Part shown: piece by piece, positions 24,129 through 33,784 of the stretch
Layout: each line of letters begins with the position of its first letter
Numbering within the stretch: the first letter of the stretch is position 1
Assembly (NCBI GenBank): GCA_017556045.1
Contig: JAFZFF010000036.1
Coordinates: 1-53,793, forward strand
Direction: 5' to 3'
Source of the DNA: Bacteroidaceae bacterium
GTDB taxonomy: Bacteria > Bacteroidota > Bacteroidia > Bacteroidales > Bacteroidaceae
Length of the DNA stretch: 53,793 bases
The notes under the pieces: generated by a model
What the model was told of the DNA's origin: nothing
The model's input: only the letters and a program-made list of their open reading frames with translations
The model's database searches: none
Program-made: the position numbers and the translations under genes

Positions 24129-25847
24129 TTATGCGTTAGGTCTGATGCTCTCGATCTGTAGCTGTATCTCGCCTCGCTTGTGTGAGTTCTCCTCTATCGT
24201 GAAGCAAATGTCAAAAGCTTGCTTGCTCTTGATGTATCGGGCCTGCTTACTCTGACCGAAGGCTATTCCATTCATCACACGGCTCGACTGATTGTCGACC
24301 AACTCGAGCTTGATGTGCTCTTGATTGTGTCCTACGACCTTGCTGGTGCCATAGTCGTGTACCTGTCTGGTGCAGAAGATGGGCTTGAGGTTATCAGGGC
24401 CGAAGGGCTCAAAGCGCTTGAGATCGTTGTAGAGCTTCATGTTAATCTCCTTGAAGGGTATCTCGGCGTCAATATCGATGATGGCATTGGTCTGTGTCGG
24501 ATGTATGTTTTCAGACACATAGTCTTCGAATCTTCGAGTGAACTCCTCGATGTTCTCTACCTTGAGTGTGAGGCCTGCGGCATAGGGGTGTCCGCCGAAG
24601 TTTTCGAGCAGGTCGCGGCAGCTCTCGATGGCTTTATATACGTCGAAGTCGGCTACCGAACGTGCAGATCCTGTAGCAATATCATTGGTGCGGGTGAGCA
24701 CTACTGATGGTCGGTAGAAGAGCTCGGTAAGGCGTGACGCGACGATACCGATGACGCCTCGGTGCCAATCCTCGTTGTAGAGTACGATAGAGCGCTTGTC
24801 GGCGAGGTCTTCGAGTCCATCGACGATGCGGTTGGCCTCTTCGGTCATGCTCTTGTCGAGGTCTTTGCGTGCTTCGTTGTACTCGTTGATTTGATTGCTC
24901 AGTTCGATAGCTCTTTTATAATCCTTCTCGGTGAGTAGGTCTACAGCCTCTTTACCGGTCTGTATGCGTCCTGAGGCATTGATGCGAGGACCAATCTTGA
25001 ATATGATGTCGTTGATCTTAATCTCTTTGTCGCGTAGTCCGCATACCTCGATGATGGCTTTCAGTCCTGTGCTTGGATTGTGGTTGATCTGGCGCAGTCC
25101 ATGGTAAGCCAAGATGCGGTTTTCGCCCATGATGGGTACTATGTCTGAAGCTATGCTCACGGCTACCAGGTCGAGGTAGGGGATGAGCTGGCTAAACTCG
25201 ATGCCATTGTCCTTGATGAAGGCTTGCATCAGCTTAAATCCTACACCACATCCGGAGAGGTGAGGGTAGGGGTAGTTAGAACCATTGAGCTTGGGGTTGA
25301 GTACCGCCACGGCGGGTGGCAACACCTCATCCTGCATGTGGTGGTCACATACGATAAAGTCAATGCCCAGCTCCTTGGCATAGGCAATCTCTTCCACGGC
25401 TTTCACACCGCAGTCAAGCACGATGACGAGTTTTACTCCCGTCTCCTTGGCATAGTCTATTCCCTTGAATGATACTCCGTAGCCATCGTTGTATCTGTTG
25501 GGGATATAGTAGTCGATGTTGGTGGTAAACTGCTGCAAGAATCGGTATACCAATGCCACAGCGGTGGTGCCGTCTACATCGTAGTCTCCATAGACGAGGA
25601 TGCGCTCTTTACGACCCAGTGCCTTGTTGATACGCTCCACGGCCTTGTCCATACCATCCATGAGGAAGGGGTCATGTAGGTCCGTGAGGCTAGGGCGGAA
25701 GAATCGCTTGCTCTCTTCGACTGTCGTTATTCCTCTGTCTATGAGTAACCGACAAAGTATAGGGTTGATGCCTGTCTCCCTGGACAGCTCATCAGCCTTC
25801 TGGCTTTTTTGTTCGGTTGGAGGTTGATAATTCCATTTGTTACTCAT
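24129..25847 (-). CDS. recJ: Single-stranded-DNA-specific 5'-3' exonuclease RecJ
   Basis: The 572-residue protein has the DHH-family motifs ILVYGDYDVDGTTAVAL (Mn-binding Asp), VIVLDCGVKAVEE and VCDHHMQDEVLPPAVAVLNP. The DHHA1 region contains WHRGVIGIVASRLTE and FGGHPYAAGLTL, and an OB-like C-terminal domain follows (HIKLELVDNQSS). Length is typical. It degrades single-stranded DNA 5' to 3' in repair and pairs with RecQ, which is the next gene. Confidence 0.96.
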   Translation of the reverse strand: MSNKWNYQPPTEQKSQKADELSRETGINPILCRLLIDRGITTVEESKRFFRPSLTDLHDPFLMDGMDKAVERINKALGRKERILVYGDYDVDGTTAVALVYRFLQQFTTNIDYYIPNRYNDGYGVSFKGIDYAKETGVKLVIVLDCGVKAVEEIAYAKELGIDFIVCDHHMQDEVLPPAVAVLNPKLNGSNYPYPHLSGCGVGFKLMQAFIKDNGIEFSQLIPYLDLVAVSIASDIVPIMGENRILAYHGLRQINHNPSTGLKAIIEVCGLRDKEIKINDIIFKIGPRINASGRIQTGKEAVDLLTEKDYKRAIELSNQINEYNEARKDLDKSMTEEANRIVDGLEDLADKRSIVLYNEDWHRGVIGIVASRLTELFYRPSVVLTRTNDIATGSARSVADFDVYKAIESCRDLLENFGGHPYAAGLTLKVENIEEFTRRFEDYVSENIHPTQTNAIIDIDAEIPFKEINMKLYNDLKRFEPFGPDNLKPIFCTRQVHDYGTSKVVGHNQEHIKLELVDNQSSRVMNGIAFGQSKQARYIKSKQAFDICFTIEENSHKRGEIQLQIESIRPNA

Positions 25848-26001
25848 TATATGTTGTTTTTTTGTTGTCTGTCTCAGAGGCGCTAAATAGTGCCTTTTCA
25901 GTGGTTTACGGCATGACTGAGCCGTTTATCCCACTTTAATCATGTAAAGTTACGAATAAACATGCAAAAAAACAAACTTGCTCCGTTAAAAAATAAAAAA
26001 T

Positions 26002-26026
26002 GAGATTCCACACATGGCAGAATCTC
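26002..26026 (-). terminator. Terminator of dnaX
   Basis: GAGATTC and GAATCTC form a 7-bp stem. On the minus strand it is followed by a T-rich run (A-run at 25988-26000 on the plus strand). It overlaps no gene and lies just after the dnaX stop. Confidence 0.75.
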
Positions 26027-26034
26027 AATGTTGA

Positions 26035-27855
26035 TTACTCTAAATCCAGGTCGAGCAGCTCTTTTAACTTCTTGAGCGAGGGGTTTCGCTTCTCCAGCAT
26101 CTGGTATTGCTCCACACGACTATATATGCGGTGAGACGTTTGTGTCTCATCCAGGATGATGCGCATGGTGATGCGGCTATTTTGCATCTGTTGACGCAGA
26201 TAGTTCTCGATGCGGGGTTTTATGGTGTGTAGCTCCTGCGCTACGAGCTTATTGTCGATGGTGATGGTAAACTCCGTGTCGCTTGCCAAGTAGGGGCGTA
26301 GGTTCATCATACGGCCTGACATCGCTGACTCCTCCTTGGGTAGCTCCGTGGCAAACTGTTTCCAGCAGATGCGGAGTCCGTCCTCTGCTACGGGCAGGTC
26401 CTCGGTGATGACGGGCTGCGATGTCGATACATTGACACTTGCAGCTTGGCTCTTAGGCTTCTCTTCCTGAACACCTCTGAGCATTCCTGTGCGTAGCGAT
26501 ATACCTATGGGGCGAGTCGTTACCTTGTGCGATGTACCACTTAGGTTGAGGCGGTCCATCGGGCTGCCCGTACCACTGGTGCTTGTCGGTGTCGTCTGTT
26601 GTGCAGTGCCCTGAGGCTGGCTTGCGGGTGTCGCTGCTGCTGTAGGGGCTGTCTGAGCGGGCTTACTATTGTTCGGCTGGCTCGTAGAGGCGGCTGCTAC
26701 CGCCTTTTGGAATAGGGGTTTCAGTCGCTTGGGGCCACGCCCCGAGCCTATCTCGTCACCCTCTCCGGTGAGCTGCGAGAGCTGTATGAGTGTCAGCTCC
26801 ACGAGCAAGCGCTTGTTCTTGCTTGCGCGGTAGTTGAGGTCACAGTCGTTGCATAGCTTGATGGCATGTATGAGGAATCGCTCGCTACACTTCTGTGCTT
26901 GCTCACGATAGCGCTCTCGTACATCGGTGCTCACCTCCAAGAGGGGTAGTGTAGCCGGCTCTCGGCTCACGAGAAGGTCGCGAAGGTGGGCGGTGAGGTT
27001 GGTGATGAAGTTGCCCCCATCAAAGCCACGGCGCAATACCTCATCGAAGAGCAGCATCGTCTCGCTGATCTTATGTTCGACGAAGAGGTCTGTGAAGCGG
27101 AAGTAGTAGTCATAGTCCAGTATGTTGAGACTGCCGATGACGCCTTGGTAGGTGACATTGCCGGCGGTGTAGCTCACCATCTGGTCAAAGAGTGACAGCG
27201 CATCGCGCATACCACCATCAGCCTTCTGTGCGATGATGTGCAGCGCTGCTTCCTCAGTGGTGACACCCTCCTTGGAGGCTACCTTAGCCAGATGCTCTAC
27301 GATATCATTAAGCTCGATGCGTGTGAAGTCATAAATCTGACAACGTGAGAGTATCGTGGGCAATACCTTGTGGCGCTCTGTTGTGGCGAGGATGAAGATG
27401 GCGTGGCGTGGTGGCTCCTCCAAAGTCTTGAGGAAGGCGTTGAACGCTGCCGTCGAGAGCATGTGTACCTCGTCGATGATAAACACCTTGTAGCGGCCTA
27501 TCTGGGGCGGTATGCGCACCTGGTCGATAAGTTCGCGGATGTCGTCCACCGAGTTGTTTGATGCCGCATCCAGCTCATGTATGTTGTATGAGCGCTGCTC
27601 GTTAAATGCGCGACATGACTCACACTCGTTACAAGCCTCTCCCTCGGGAGTCAGGTGCTCACAGTTGATAGACTTGGCAAAGATACGTGCACAGGTCGTC
27701 TTACCTACGCCACGCGGACCGCAGAAGAGGTACGCATGAGCCAGCTTACCCGTGAGGATCGCATTTTTTAGTGTCACGATGAGAGCCTTCTGTCCCACCA
27801 CGGTGTCGAATGTCGCAGGGCGGTACTTACGGGCCGATACTATGAAGTTGTCCAT
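26035..27855 (-). CDS. dnaX: DNA polymerase III subunit gamma/tau
   Basis: The 606-residue clamp-loader ATPase starts at 27855 (MDNFIVSARKYRPATFDTVVGQ). The AAA+ core has Walker A CGPRGVGKTT (about 45-54), a zinc module with Cys65, Cys75, Cys78 and Cys81, the FIIDEVHMLS Walker B and sensor 1 ATTERHKVLPTILSRCQ. A Pro/Thr/Ala/Gln-rich linker (about 385-435) leads to a tau C-terminal domain. I see no obvious slippery A or T run that would create a separate gamma form. It loads the sliding clamp at the replication fork. Confidence 0.96.
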   Translation of the reverse strand: MDNFIVSARKYRPATFDTVVGQKALIVTLKNAILTGKLAHAYLFCGPRGVGKTTCARIFAKSINCEHLTPEGEACNECESCRAFNEQRSYNIHELDAASNNSVDDIRELIDQVRIPPQIGRYKVFIIDEVHMLSTAAFNAFLKTLEEPPRHAIFILATTERHKVLPTILSRCQIYDFTRIELNDIVEHLAKVASKEGVTTEEAALHIIAQKADGGMRDALSLFDQMVSYTAGNVTYQGVIGSLNILDYDYYFRFTDLFVEHKISETMLLFDEVLRRGFDGGNFITNLTAHLRDLLVSREPATLPLLEVSTDVRERYREQAQKCSERFLIHAIKLCNDCDLNYRASKNKRLLVELTLIQLSQLTGEGDEIGSGRGPKRLKPLFQKAVAAASTSQPNNSKPAQTAPTAAATPASQPQGTAQQTTPTSTSGTGSPMDRLNLSGTSHKVTTRPIGISLRTGMLRGVQEEKPKSQAASVNVSTSQPVITEDLPVAEDGLRICWKQFATELPKEESAMSGRMMNLRPYLASDTEFTITIDNKLVAQELHTIKPRIENYLRQQMQNSRITMRIILDETQTSHRIYSRVEQYQMLEKRNPSLKKLKELLDLDLE

Positions 27856-27880
27856 ATATACTCTATTTTCTTTTGGTACG

Positions 27881-27888
27881 CAAAGATA
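27881..27888 (-). promoter_or_regulatory. -7 box of the dnaX promoter
   Basis: The minus strand reads TATCTTTG, an exact TAnnTTTG match, 25 bases before the dnaX start at 27855. The position supports that start over the longer frame. Confidence 0.55.
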
Positions 27889-28027
27889 ATACAAAGCAGC
27901 GAGAAATATCGTGTTTGTAGTGATATTTTTTCATCACGAATAAATATACTACTCAATCTATGTGGCTTTTGTTAATTCAACCTCTAAGGCACATAGTGAA
28001 CAGAAACAAACAGATGCTCCTTTGTTT

Positions 28028-28501
28028 TTACTGATGATGATAGGGTAGGTTGTTGAGGATGGAGAGGGCGCGGTAGAACTGTTCGGCGAAGATGACGCGT
28101 ACCATCTGGTGGGAGAAGGTCATGCGTGAAAGGGAGACCTTGCCTTGTGCCAGGTCGTATACCTCGCGTGAGAAGCCGTAGGGGCCTCCGATGACGAAGA
28201 CGAGGCGGCGGCTCACGGTATTCATGCGCTGCTGTATCCAGTTGGCGAACTCTACGGAGGTGAACTCTTTGCCGCCTTCGTCGAGGAGTATGACGTGGTC
28301 GCCGGGCTGGATGAGCTTCACGATCTGCTGTCCCTCACGCTCTTTCTGCTGCTCTTGAGAGAGGTTTTTGACATCTTTGATGTCGGGGATGATCTTCATC
28401 TCGATGGGGGCGTAGTGGTTGGCACGGGCGAGGTAGTCTTCGACGGCCTGTGTGAGGTATTTGTTGTCGGTCTTGCCGATGGCGATGAGCAGGGTCTTCA
28501 T
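28028..28501 (-). CDS. rlmH: 23S rRNA (pseudouridine1915-N3)-methyltransferase RlmH
   Basis: The 157-residue SPOUT methyltransferase shows KTLLIAIGKTDNKYL, HVILLDEGGKEFTSVEFA, FVIGGPYGFSREV and SRMTFSHQMVRVIFAEQFYRA, the trefoil-knot AdoMet site. Length is standard. It methylates helix 69 of 23S rRNA. It lies 60 bases downstream of pheA in the same orientation. Confidence 0.97.
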   Translation of the reverse strand: MKTLLIAIGKTDNKYLTQAVEDYLARANHYAPIEMKIIPDIKDVKNLSQEQQKEREGQQIVKLIQPGDHVILLDEGGKEFTSVEFANWIQQRMNTVSRRLVFVIGGPYGFSREVYDLAQGKVSLSRMTFSHQMVRVIFAEQFYRALSILNNLPYHHQ

Positions 28502-28561
28502 GTGTGATGGAGCGGGGGGTGTCGGTTTTTAACTGTAGACTGTAGTCTGTGGAATCTGTAG

Positions 28562-29413
28562 TTATCTATTGTTTTCGAAGGCTTTGTATTCGCCCAGTAT
28601 GGTGAGCTCCTTGGTGAGCGGACGCACGGCATCGATGCTCTGATGGAAGCGGGTGTAGTCGTCGAAGGTGACGTCGACGTAGAACATATACTCCCACTCG
28701 CGACCGATGATGGGTAGCGACTGTATCTTGGTGAGGTTGATACGGTAGAAGGTGAAGATGGAGAGTATCTGTGAGAGGCTTCCCTCCTGGTGGGGTAGTG
28801 AGAAGACGATGTTGGCCTTGTTGGCTTGGCGGCCTATGCCTTCGGCCTTGAGCTCATCGGCACGCCAGCGGTCTGCCACGACGAGGAATCGGGTGAAGTT
28901 GTGCTTGTTGGTCTCGATATTCTCTTGCAGGATGCGCATACCGTACATCTTGGCGGCATGGGTAGAGCAGATGGCTGCATGGCCACGGAGTTGCTTGTCC
29001 ATGATCTCTTTGGCGCTGAGGGCGGTGTCATCGGCCTGTACGGCTTTGAGCTCGGGATGGCGCTGCAGGAAGGCTTCGCACTGGGCCAATGCTACGGGAT
29101 GTGAGTGTACCTCGCTGAGGTCTTGCCAGTCTTCGTCGGGGAGGCAGCAGATGCAGTGTGCGATGCGGAGCTTCTGCTCGCCTACGATGATGGTGCCGCT
29201 ATCGCGCAGCAGTTCGTAGTTGTGTAGGAGGCTGCCTGCTATGGTGTTTTCGATAGCTACGAGTGCTACTACATTGCTGTCGGCGGCGATGGCGCTAAAG
29301 ACTTCGTTGAATGTCTCGCAACAGATGAGTTCTATCTCTTCATCCTGGAAAAACTCTCTCGTGGCAATGTCGTGGTACGAGCCATTGAATCCCTGTATAG
29401 CTACTTTTTTCAT
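28562..29413 (-). CDS. pheA: Prephenate dehydratase
   Basis: The 283-residue monofunctional enzyme converts prephenate to phenylpyruvate in phenylalanine synthesis. The catalytic domain starts KKVAIQGFNGSYHDIATREF, contains ALVAIENTIAGSLLHNYELL and ends with the TRF motif (KHNFTRFLVV). The ACT regulatory domain (about 195-280) has HQEGSLSQILSIF and NLTKIQSLP. The usual ESRP motif that binds Phe reads QSLP, so feedback control may differ. No chorismate mutase domain is fused. It precedes rlmH. Confidence 0.93.
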   Translation of the reverse strand: MKKVAIQGFNGSYHDIATREFFQDEEIELICCETFNEVFSAIAADSNVVALVAIENTIAGSLLHNYELLRDSGTIIVGEQKLRIAHCICCLPDEDWQDLSEVHSHPVALAQCEAFLQRHPELKAVQADDTALSAKEIMDKQLRGHAAICSTHAAKMYGMRILQENIETNKHNFTRFLVVADRWRADELKAEGIGRQANKANIVFSLPHQEGSLSQILSIFTFYRINLTKIQSLPIIGREWEYMFYVDVTFDDYTRFHQSIDAVRPLTKELTILGEYKAFENNR

Positions 29414-29446
29414 CTTTGTGTTATCCTTTCTACTTGTATGTATGTG

Positions 29447-31672
29447 TTAGTTTCTGTTTACTTGTTTCACTCCTTTCACGGTGCGCAGCTTCTTGACCAG
29501 TGCTTGCAGGCGGGCGTTCTCCTCGATGAGTACGGTGAGTGTACCTGAGAAGAGTCCGTCGTGTGAGTTGATGCTGATATTGCGCAGCTGTATGTTTTCC
29601 TCCTTAGAGATGATGGAGGTGATATTGTTGACGATGCCGATGTCGTCGTGGCCGATGACGGTGAGCGTGATGGGGTATAGTGATCCCTTGCTCTTGCCTG
29701 CCCAGCGTGCCTTGACGATGCGGTAGCCGAAGCGTGTGTGTAGGTCGGGTGCATTGGGGCAGTCGCAACGGTGTATCTTGATGCCGCCGCCTGTGGTGAC
29801 AAATCCGAATACTTCGTCGCCATAGATGGGGTTACAGCAGTGGGCGAGCTTGAAGTCGATGCCCTTGAGGTTTTGGTCGATGACCAGTACGTCGCCCGAG
29901 AAGTTTTGCTTGATCTGCTCGTCTTGTTGCATGTTGTACCCCTCGGCACTGCGTGTCACGACGTCGTGTGGCTCGGTGGCGTGCTCGATGGTCTGCACGT
30001 AGCGGTCGATGAAGAGGTTTACGTCGAGGCTGCCGTCGGCTATCTTTTGGTAAAACTCGGTCACCTGCTTATAGCCCATACGCTTGATAAGGCGCATCAT
30101 CGTGGGCTCGTCGTAGTCGATCTTGCGATTCTTGAACTTGCGCTCTATGGTCTCGCGGGCAAAGGCTGCCTGGCGTGACTCTATCTCCTTGAGGCTCTGG
30201 CGTATCTTGGTGCGTGCCTTCGAGGTGGTGACGATGTCGAGCCATCCCTGCTTGGGGGTCTGTGTGCTCGATGTGAGTATCTCTACCTGGTCGCCATTGT
30301 TCAGTACGTGGCGCAGCTGTGCATGCTTGCCATTGACCTTGGCTCCTGTGCAGCGGCTACCTACGTTGGTGTGTATGTGGAATGCAAAGTCGAGCACCGT
30401 GGCTCCGTGGGGCAGCTTGAAGAGGTCGCCCTTGGGGGTGAACACGAAGACGTCGTCTTTGTAGAGGTCCATCTTGAACTGGTCCATCAGCTCTATGCCC
30501 TCGTCGTCGGTATGTTCCAGTGCTTCGCGTATGCTGGTGAGCCATTCGTCCAGTCCTGTCTCGCTCTTCACACCCTTGTAGCGCCAGTGTGCTGCGAGTC
30601 CGCGCTCGGCGATGTCGTCCATGCGTTCGGTACGTATCTGCACCTCTACCCACTTGCCCTCGGGGCCCATCACGGTGGTGTGTAGTGACTCATAGCCGTT
30701 GCTCTTGGGGATCGATAGCCAGTCGCGCAGGCGCTTGGGGTTGGGCTGATACATGTCGGTCACGATGGAGTAGGCCTGCCAGCACTCTTGCTTCTCCTTC
30801 TCATACTCTGAGTCGAGGATGATGCGTATGGCAAAGAGGTCGTAGATGCCCTCGAAGTTGGTGCGCTGCTTCTTCATCTTCTGACTGATAGAGTGTATGC
30901 TCTTCGTGCGTCCCTTGATGTGGTACTTGAGTCCGGCAGCGGCGAGCTTCTCGTCGATAGGCTGTATGAATGCTGCTATATACTTGTCGCGTGCTGCCTT
31001 GGTGGCATTGAGCTTCTCCTTGATATGGTAGTACATATCATGTTGGGTATACTTGAGCGACAGGTCTTCGAGCTCAGACTTCAGCTTATACAATCCCAGC
31101 TTATGAGCGAGCGGAGCATATAGGTAGGCAGCCTCGCCAGCTACCTTGAGGCGTGCTTCGTCGTTGGGGCAGTTCTTGATCTGGCGCATGACGTTCACGC
31201 GGTCGGCAATCATGATGAGTATGACGCGCATGTCCTCGGCAAATGAGAGCAATAGGTTGCGGAAGTTCTCCGACTCTATCGAGGGATTCTTCTCATAGAG
31301 CTTGCCCGTACGCACCAGTCCGCTCAGTATGCCCTGTACGTCGGCACCGTACTGCTTGCCTGCCTCCTCTACGGTGATATATCCATTCTTCACCACATCA
31401 TGTAGCAGTATGCTCACGATAGCCGCACGGCGCATACCCATCTCGTCCACTACGATGATAGCCGTCTGCAGATTCCTGATGATGGGGTTGAGCCCGAAGG
31501 CATCGCGGTCAAGGCGGCCCGCCTCTACGGCCTGGGTCAGCAGCGACTCGATACGCTGGATGTCGTCACTACGCAGGCTGTCGCCGGCCAGTGTGGTGAG
31601 CTGCTCGAGCAGTCTCTCTCTCAAGGCCCATTCGTCGGGGGTGAAGTATGCTGTATATGTCGTTTCGTTCAT
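29447..31672 (-). CDS. relA: RelA/SpoT homologue, (p)ppGpp synthetase with degenerate hydrolase domain
   Basis: The 741-residue protein has HD, synthetase, TGS, helical and ACT domains. The synthetase is intact: KGRTKSIHSISQKMK, YDLFAIRIIL, RDWLSIPKSNGYESLHTTV, EVQIRT and AERGLAAHWRYK. The hydrolase is not: the HDxxED motif reads HDVVKN (His91, Asp92, Lys95, Asn96), and the first metal His (HP in active enzymes) is Asn in LNPII. TGS begins near VFTPKGDLFKLPHGATVLDF. It probably makes (p)ppGpp but does not degrade it, so another enzyme would be needed for hydrolysis. Confidence 0.9.
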   Translation of the reverse strand: MNETTYTAYFTPDEWALRERLLEQLTTLAGDSLRSDDIQRIESLLTQAVEAGRLDRDAFGLNPIIRNLQTAIIVVDEMGMRRAAIVSILLHDVVKNGYITVEEAGKQYGADVQGILSGLVRTGKLYEKNPSIESENFRNLLLSFAEDMRVILIMIADRVNVMRQIKNCPNDEARLKVAGEAAYLYAPLAHKLGLYKLKSELEDLSLKYTQHDMYYHIKEKLNATKAARDKYIAAFIQPIDEKLAAAGLKYHIKGRTKSIHSISQKMKKQRTNFEGIYDLFAIRIILDSEYEKEKQECWQAYSIVTDMYQPNPKRLRDWLSIPKSNGYESLHTTVMGPEGKWVEVQIRTERMDDIAERGLAAHWRYKGVKSETGLDEWLTSIREALEHTDDEGIELMDQFKMDLYKDDVFVFTPKGDLFKLPHGATVLDFAFHIHTNVGSRCTGAKVNGKHAQLRHVLNNGDQVEILTSSTQTPKQGWLDIVTTSKARTKIRQSLKEIESRQAAFARETIERKFKNRKIDYDEPTMMRLIKRMGYKQVTEFYQKIADGSLDVNLFIDRYVQTIEHATEPHDVVTRSAEGYNMQQDEQIKQNFSGDVLVIDQNLKGIDFKLAHCCNPIYGDEVFGFVTTGGGIKIHRCDCPNAPDLHTRFGYRIVKARWAGKSKGSLYPITLTVIGHDDIGIVNNITSIISKEENIQLRNISINSHDGLFSGTLTVLIEENARLQALVKKLRTVKGVKQVNRN

Positions 31673-31704
31673 ATCGTTTCCTTATATAATGGTCAAAGCA
31701 ATGG

Positions 31705-31712
31705 CAAAAGTA
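31705..31712 (-). promoter_or_regulatory. -7 box of the relA-like gene promoter
   Basis: The minus strand reads TACTTTTG 32 bases before the start codon and matches the consensus exactly. Confidence 0.5.
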
Positions 31713-31939
31713 CGTTTTTTTCAACAAATTTGCGAACAAAGCGCCAAAGATATTCCTTTCCATTCATATTTTTTCACCTTTCGCCCCCGGATGTCCCCTG
31801 CGCGAGTAGTGTACTACTGTGTACTCCTAACGTATCAGTTTGCCCCTTGTACAGAGGGTAATCAGCTATGGTAAAGGACTTTTTTGCACAAAAAGTGTGT
31901 TTTTTCTCCAAAATATTAGCAGAGTTGATAGTTTCTTTC

Positions 31940-31947
31940 TACTTTTG
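31940..31947 (+). promoter_or_regulatory. -7 box of the DUF4301 gene promoter
   Basis: TACTTTTG matches TAnnTTTG exactly, 29 bases before the start. The upstream -33 position has no clear TTTG. Confidence 0.5.
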
Positions 31948-31976
31948 TCCCGTTAAAGTGAAAAATTCGAATAGTT

Positions 31977-33506
31977 ATGTTTACAGTAGAAGATCAACAG
32001 ACATTTGCAAGCAGAGGCATCACCGAAGCTCAGGTGCTCGAGCAGCTCGAATGCTTTAAGAAGGGCTTCCCCTATCTCACCCTCGAGGGTCCTGCTTCTG
32101 TCAAAAATAATGGTATTGTCAAGGCCGACGAGGCTATGCTCGAGCAAGCCGCTACCGATTGGGATGACTATCTCAATGCCAACCATCGCATCGTAAAGTT
32201 CGTACCCGCATCAGGCGCAGCCAGCCGTATGTTTAAGAACCTCTTTGAGTTTCTCAACGGTGGTCACGACGAGCCGGTGACAGACTTTGAGCACGTATTC
32301 TTTGACCACATCGAGTTCTTCGGATTCTATGCAGCGCTCAATGCCAAGTGCGTAGAGCTGTATGAGAAGGACATCAACGCCCTCATGGCCGAGGGTAGCC
32401 ATCGCAAGGTAGTAGCCGCTCTGCTCAACCCCGAGGGTCTCAACTTCGGTCAGCTCCCCAAGGGCTTGCTCCTCTTCCACCTCTATGCTGACGATACCGT
32501 GCGCACACCGCTCGAGGAGCATCTCGTCGAGGGCGCTCTCTATGCCCAGGATGAGGACAAGAACGTACACGTACACTTCACCGTATCGCCCGAGCACCGC
32601 GAGCTCTTCATGGCCAAGGTAGCTTCAGTCGTAGCACGCTACGAGGCCGAGTTTGGTGTGAAGTATGACATCACCTTCTCTGAGCAGAAGGCCAGCACCG
32701 ACACCATCGCTGCTGATAAGGACAACAAACCCTTCCGCGATACCGATGGCAGCCTCGTGTTCCGTCCCGGTGGTCACGGCGCACTCATCGAGAACCTCAA
32801 TGACCTCGATGCCGACGTAGTATTCATCAAGAATATCGACAATGTAGTGCCCGACCGTCTGAAGGAAGACACCGTCACCTATAAGAAGCTCCTGGCTGGC
32901 GTGCTCGTATCGCTGCAGGCACAGGCCTTCGCCTACCTCCGTCGCCTCGATGAGGGCAGCTGCACCGATGAGGAGCTGCAGGAGATGGTCGATTTCCTCC
33001 AGAATAAGCTCTGCTGCCAGCACCCCGCTATCGAGACCCTCAAGGGAGACATCCTCGTCACCTACCTGAAGAAGAAGCTCAATCGCCCCATGCGCGTATG
33101 CGGTATGGTACAGAACGTGGGTGAGCCCGGTGGTGGCCCCTTCCTCGCATACAATGCTGACGGCACCGTATCGCTGCAGATCCTCGAGAGCTCACAGATC
33201 GATATGGACAACCCCGTGAAGAAGGCCATGTTCCTCGAGGGTACACACTTCAACCCCGTAGACCTCGTGTGCGCTATCAAGGACTACAAGGGCGAGAAGT
33301 TTGACCTCCCCACATTCGTCGACAAGTCTACCGGCTTCATCTCATCAAAGTCAAAGGGCGGCCGCTCACTCAAGGCCTTAGAGCTCCCCGGCCTCTGGAA
33401 TGGTGCTATGAGTGACTGGAACACCATCTTCGTAGAGGTGCCCCTCACCACCTTCAACCCCGTGAAGACCGTCAACGACCTCCTCCGCGATCAGCACCAG
33501 AAGTGA
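31977..33506 (+). CDS. DUF4301 family protein
   Basis: The 509-residue soluble protein belongs to DUF4301, a Bacteroidetes family of unknown function. It carries VKFVPASGAASRMFK (residues about 73-87), which resembles the glycine-rich loop of nucleotidyltransferases, and LVFRPGGHGALIENLNDLDA with VFIKNIDNVVP, also reminiscent of sugar nucleotidyltransferases. The function is not known; the nucleotidyltransferase link is my inference. Codon use is strongly biased to C-ending codons compared with its neighbours, suggesting high expression. Confidence 0.88.
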   Translation: MFTVEDQQTFASRGITEAQVLEQLECFKKGFPYLTLEGPASVKNNGIVKADEAMLEQAATDWDDYLNANHRIVKFVPASGAASRMFKNLFEFLNGGHDEPVTDFEHVFFDHIEFFGFYAALNAKCVELYEKDINALMAEGSHRKVVAALLNPEGLNFGQLPKGLLLFHLYADDTVRTPLEEHLVEGALYAQDEDKNVHVHFTVSPEHRELFMAKVASVVARYEAEFGVKYDITFSEQKASTDTIAADKDNKPFRDTDGSLVFRPGGHGALIENLNDLDADVVFIKNIDNVVPDRLKEDTVTYKKLLAGVLVSLQAQAFAYLRRLDEGSCTDEELQEMVDFLQNKLCCQHPAIETLKGDILVTYLKKKLNRPMRVCGMVQNVGEPGGGPFLAYNADGTVSLQILESSQIDMDNPVKKAMFLEGTHFNPVDLVCAIKDYKGEKFDLPTFVDKSTGFISSKSKGGRSLKALELPGLWNGAMSDWNTIFVEVPLTTFNPVKTVNDLLRDQHQK

Positions 33507-33644
33507 TTTTTTTAGTTAGGAGATAGGAGTTAGGAATTGCCTCCGGATGGTGGCTCACTAAATCTCAGCTCCCAGCTCATAGCTCAATAGCTCAATAGCG
33601 ATGTATCTACCTGATATGTCGCTATTTTTTTTGTGCCATTTCTG

Positions 33645-33747
33645 TCAAAAGTGTACAATTTACATATGACATGTGTACGAATTTGTGTACAATATCTTAG
33701 CGTAACTTCCATGATGACCAGCGGATTATGCGGCTAAGTGTGTACAA
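33645..33747 (+). repeat. Left cluster of GTGTACAA boxes
   Basis: GTGTACAA occurs at 33651-33658, 33685-33692 and 33740-33747, all in the same orientation, with a variant GTGTACGA near 33673. Three copies in the reverse orientation lie at 34749-34845. Confidence 0.6.
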
Positions 33748-33784
33748 TTCTTTTTCCACTTCTCCCTTTCTGCTTTTAAAATCT

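Noticed and set aside
29476-30653. Minus-strand Ser/Thr- and Arg-rich alternative frames inside relA
   Set aside because: They are antisense or alternate-frame shadows of a gene with a strong homologue match.
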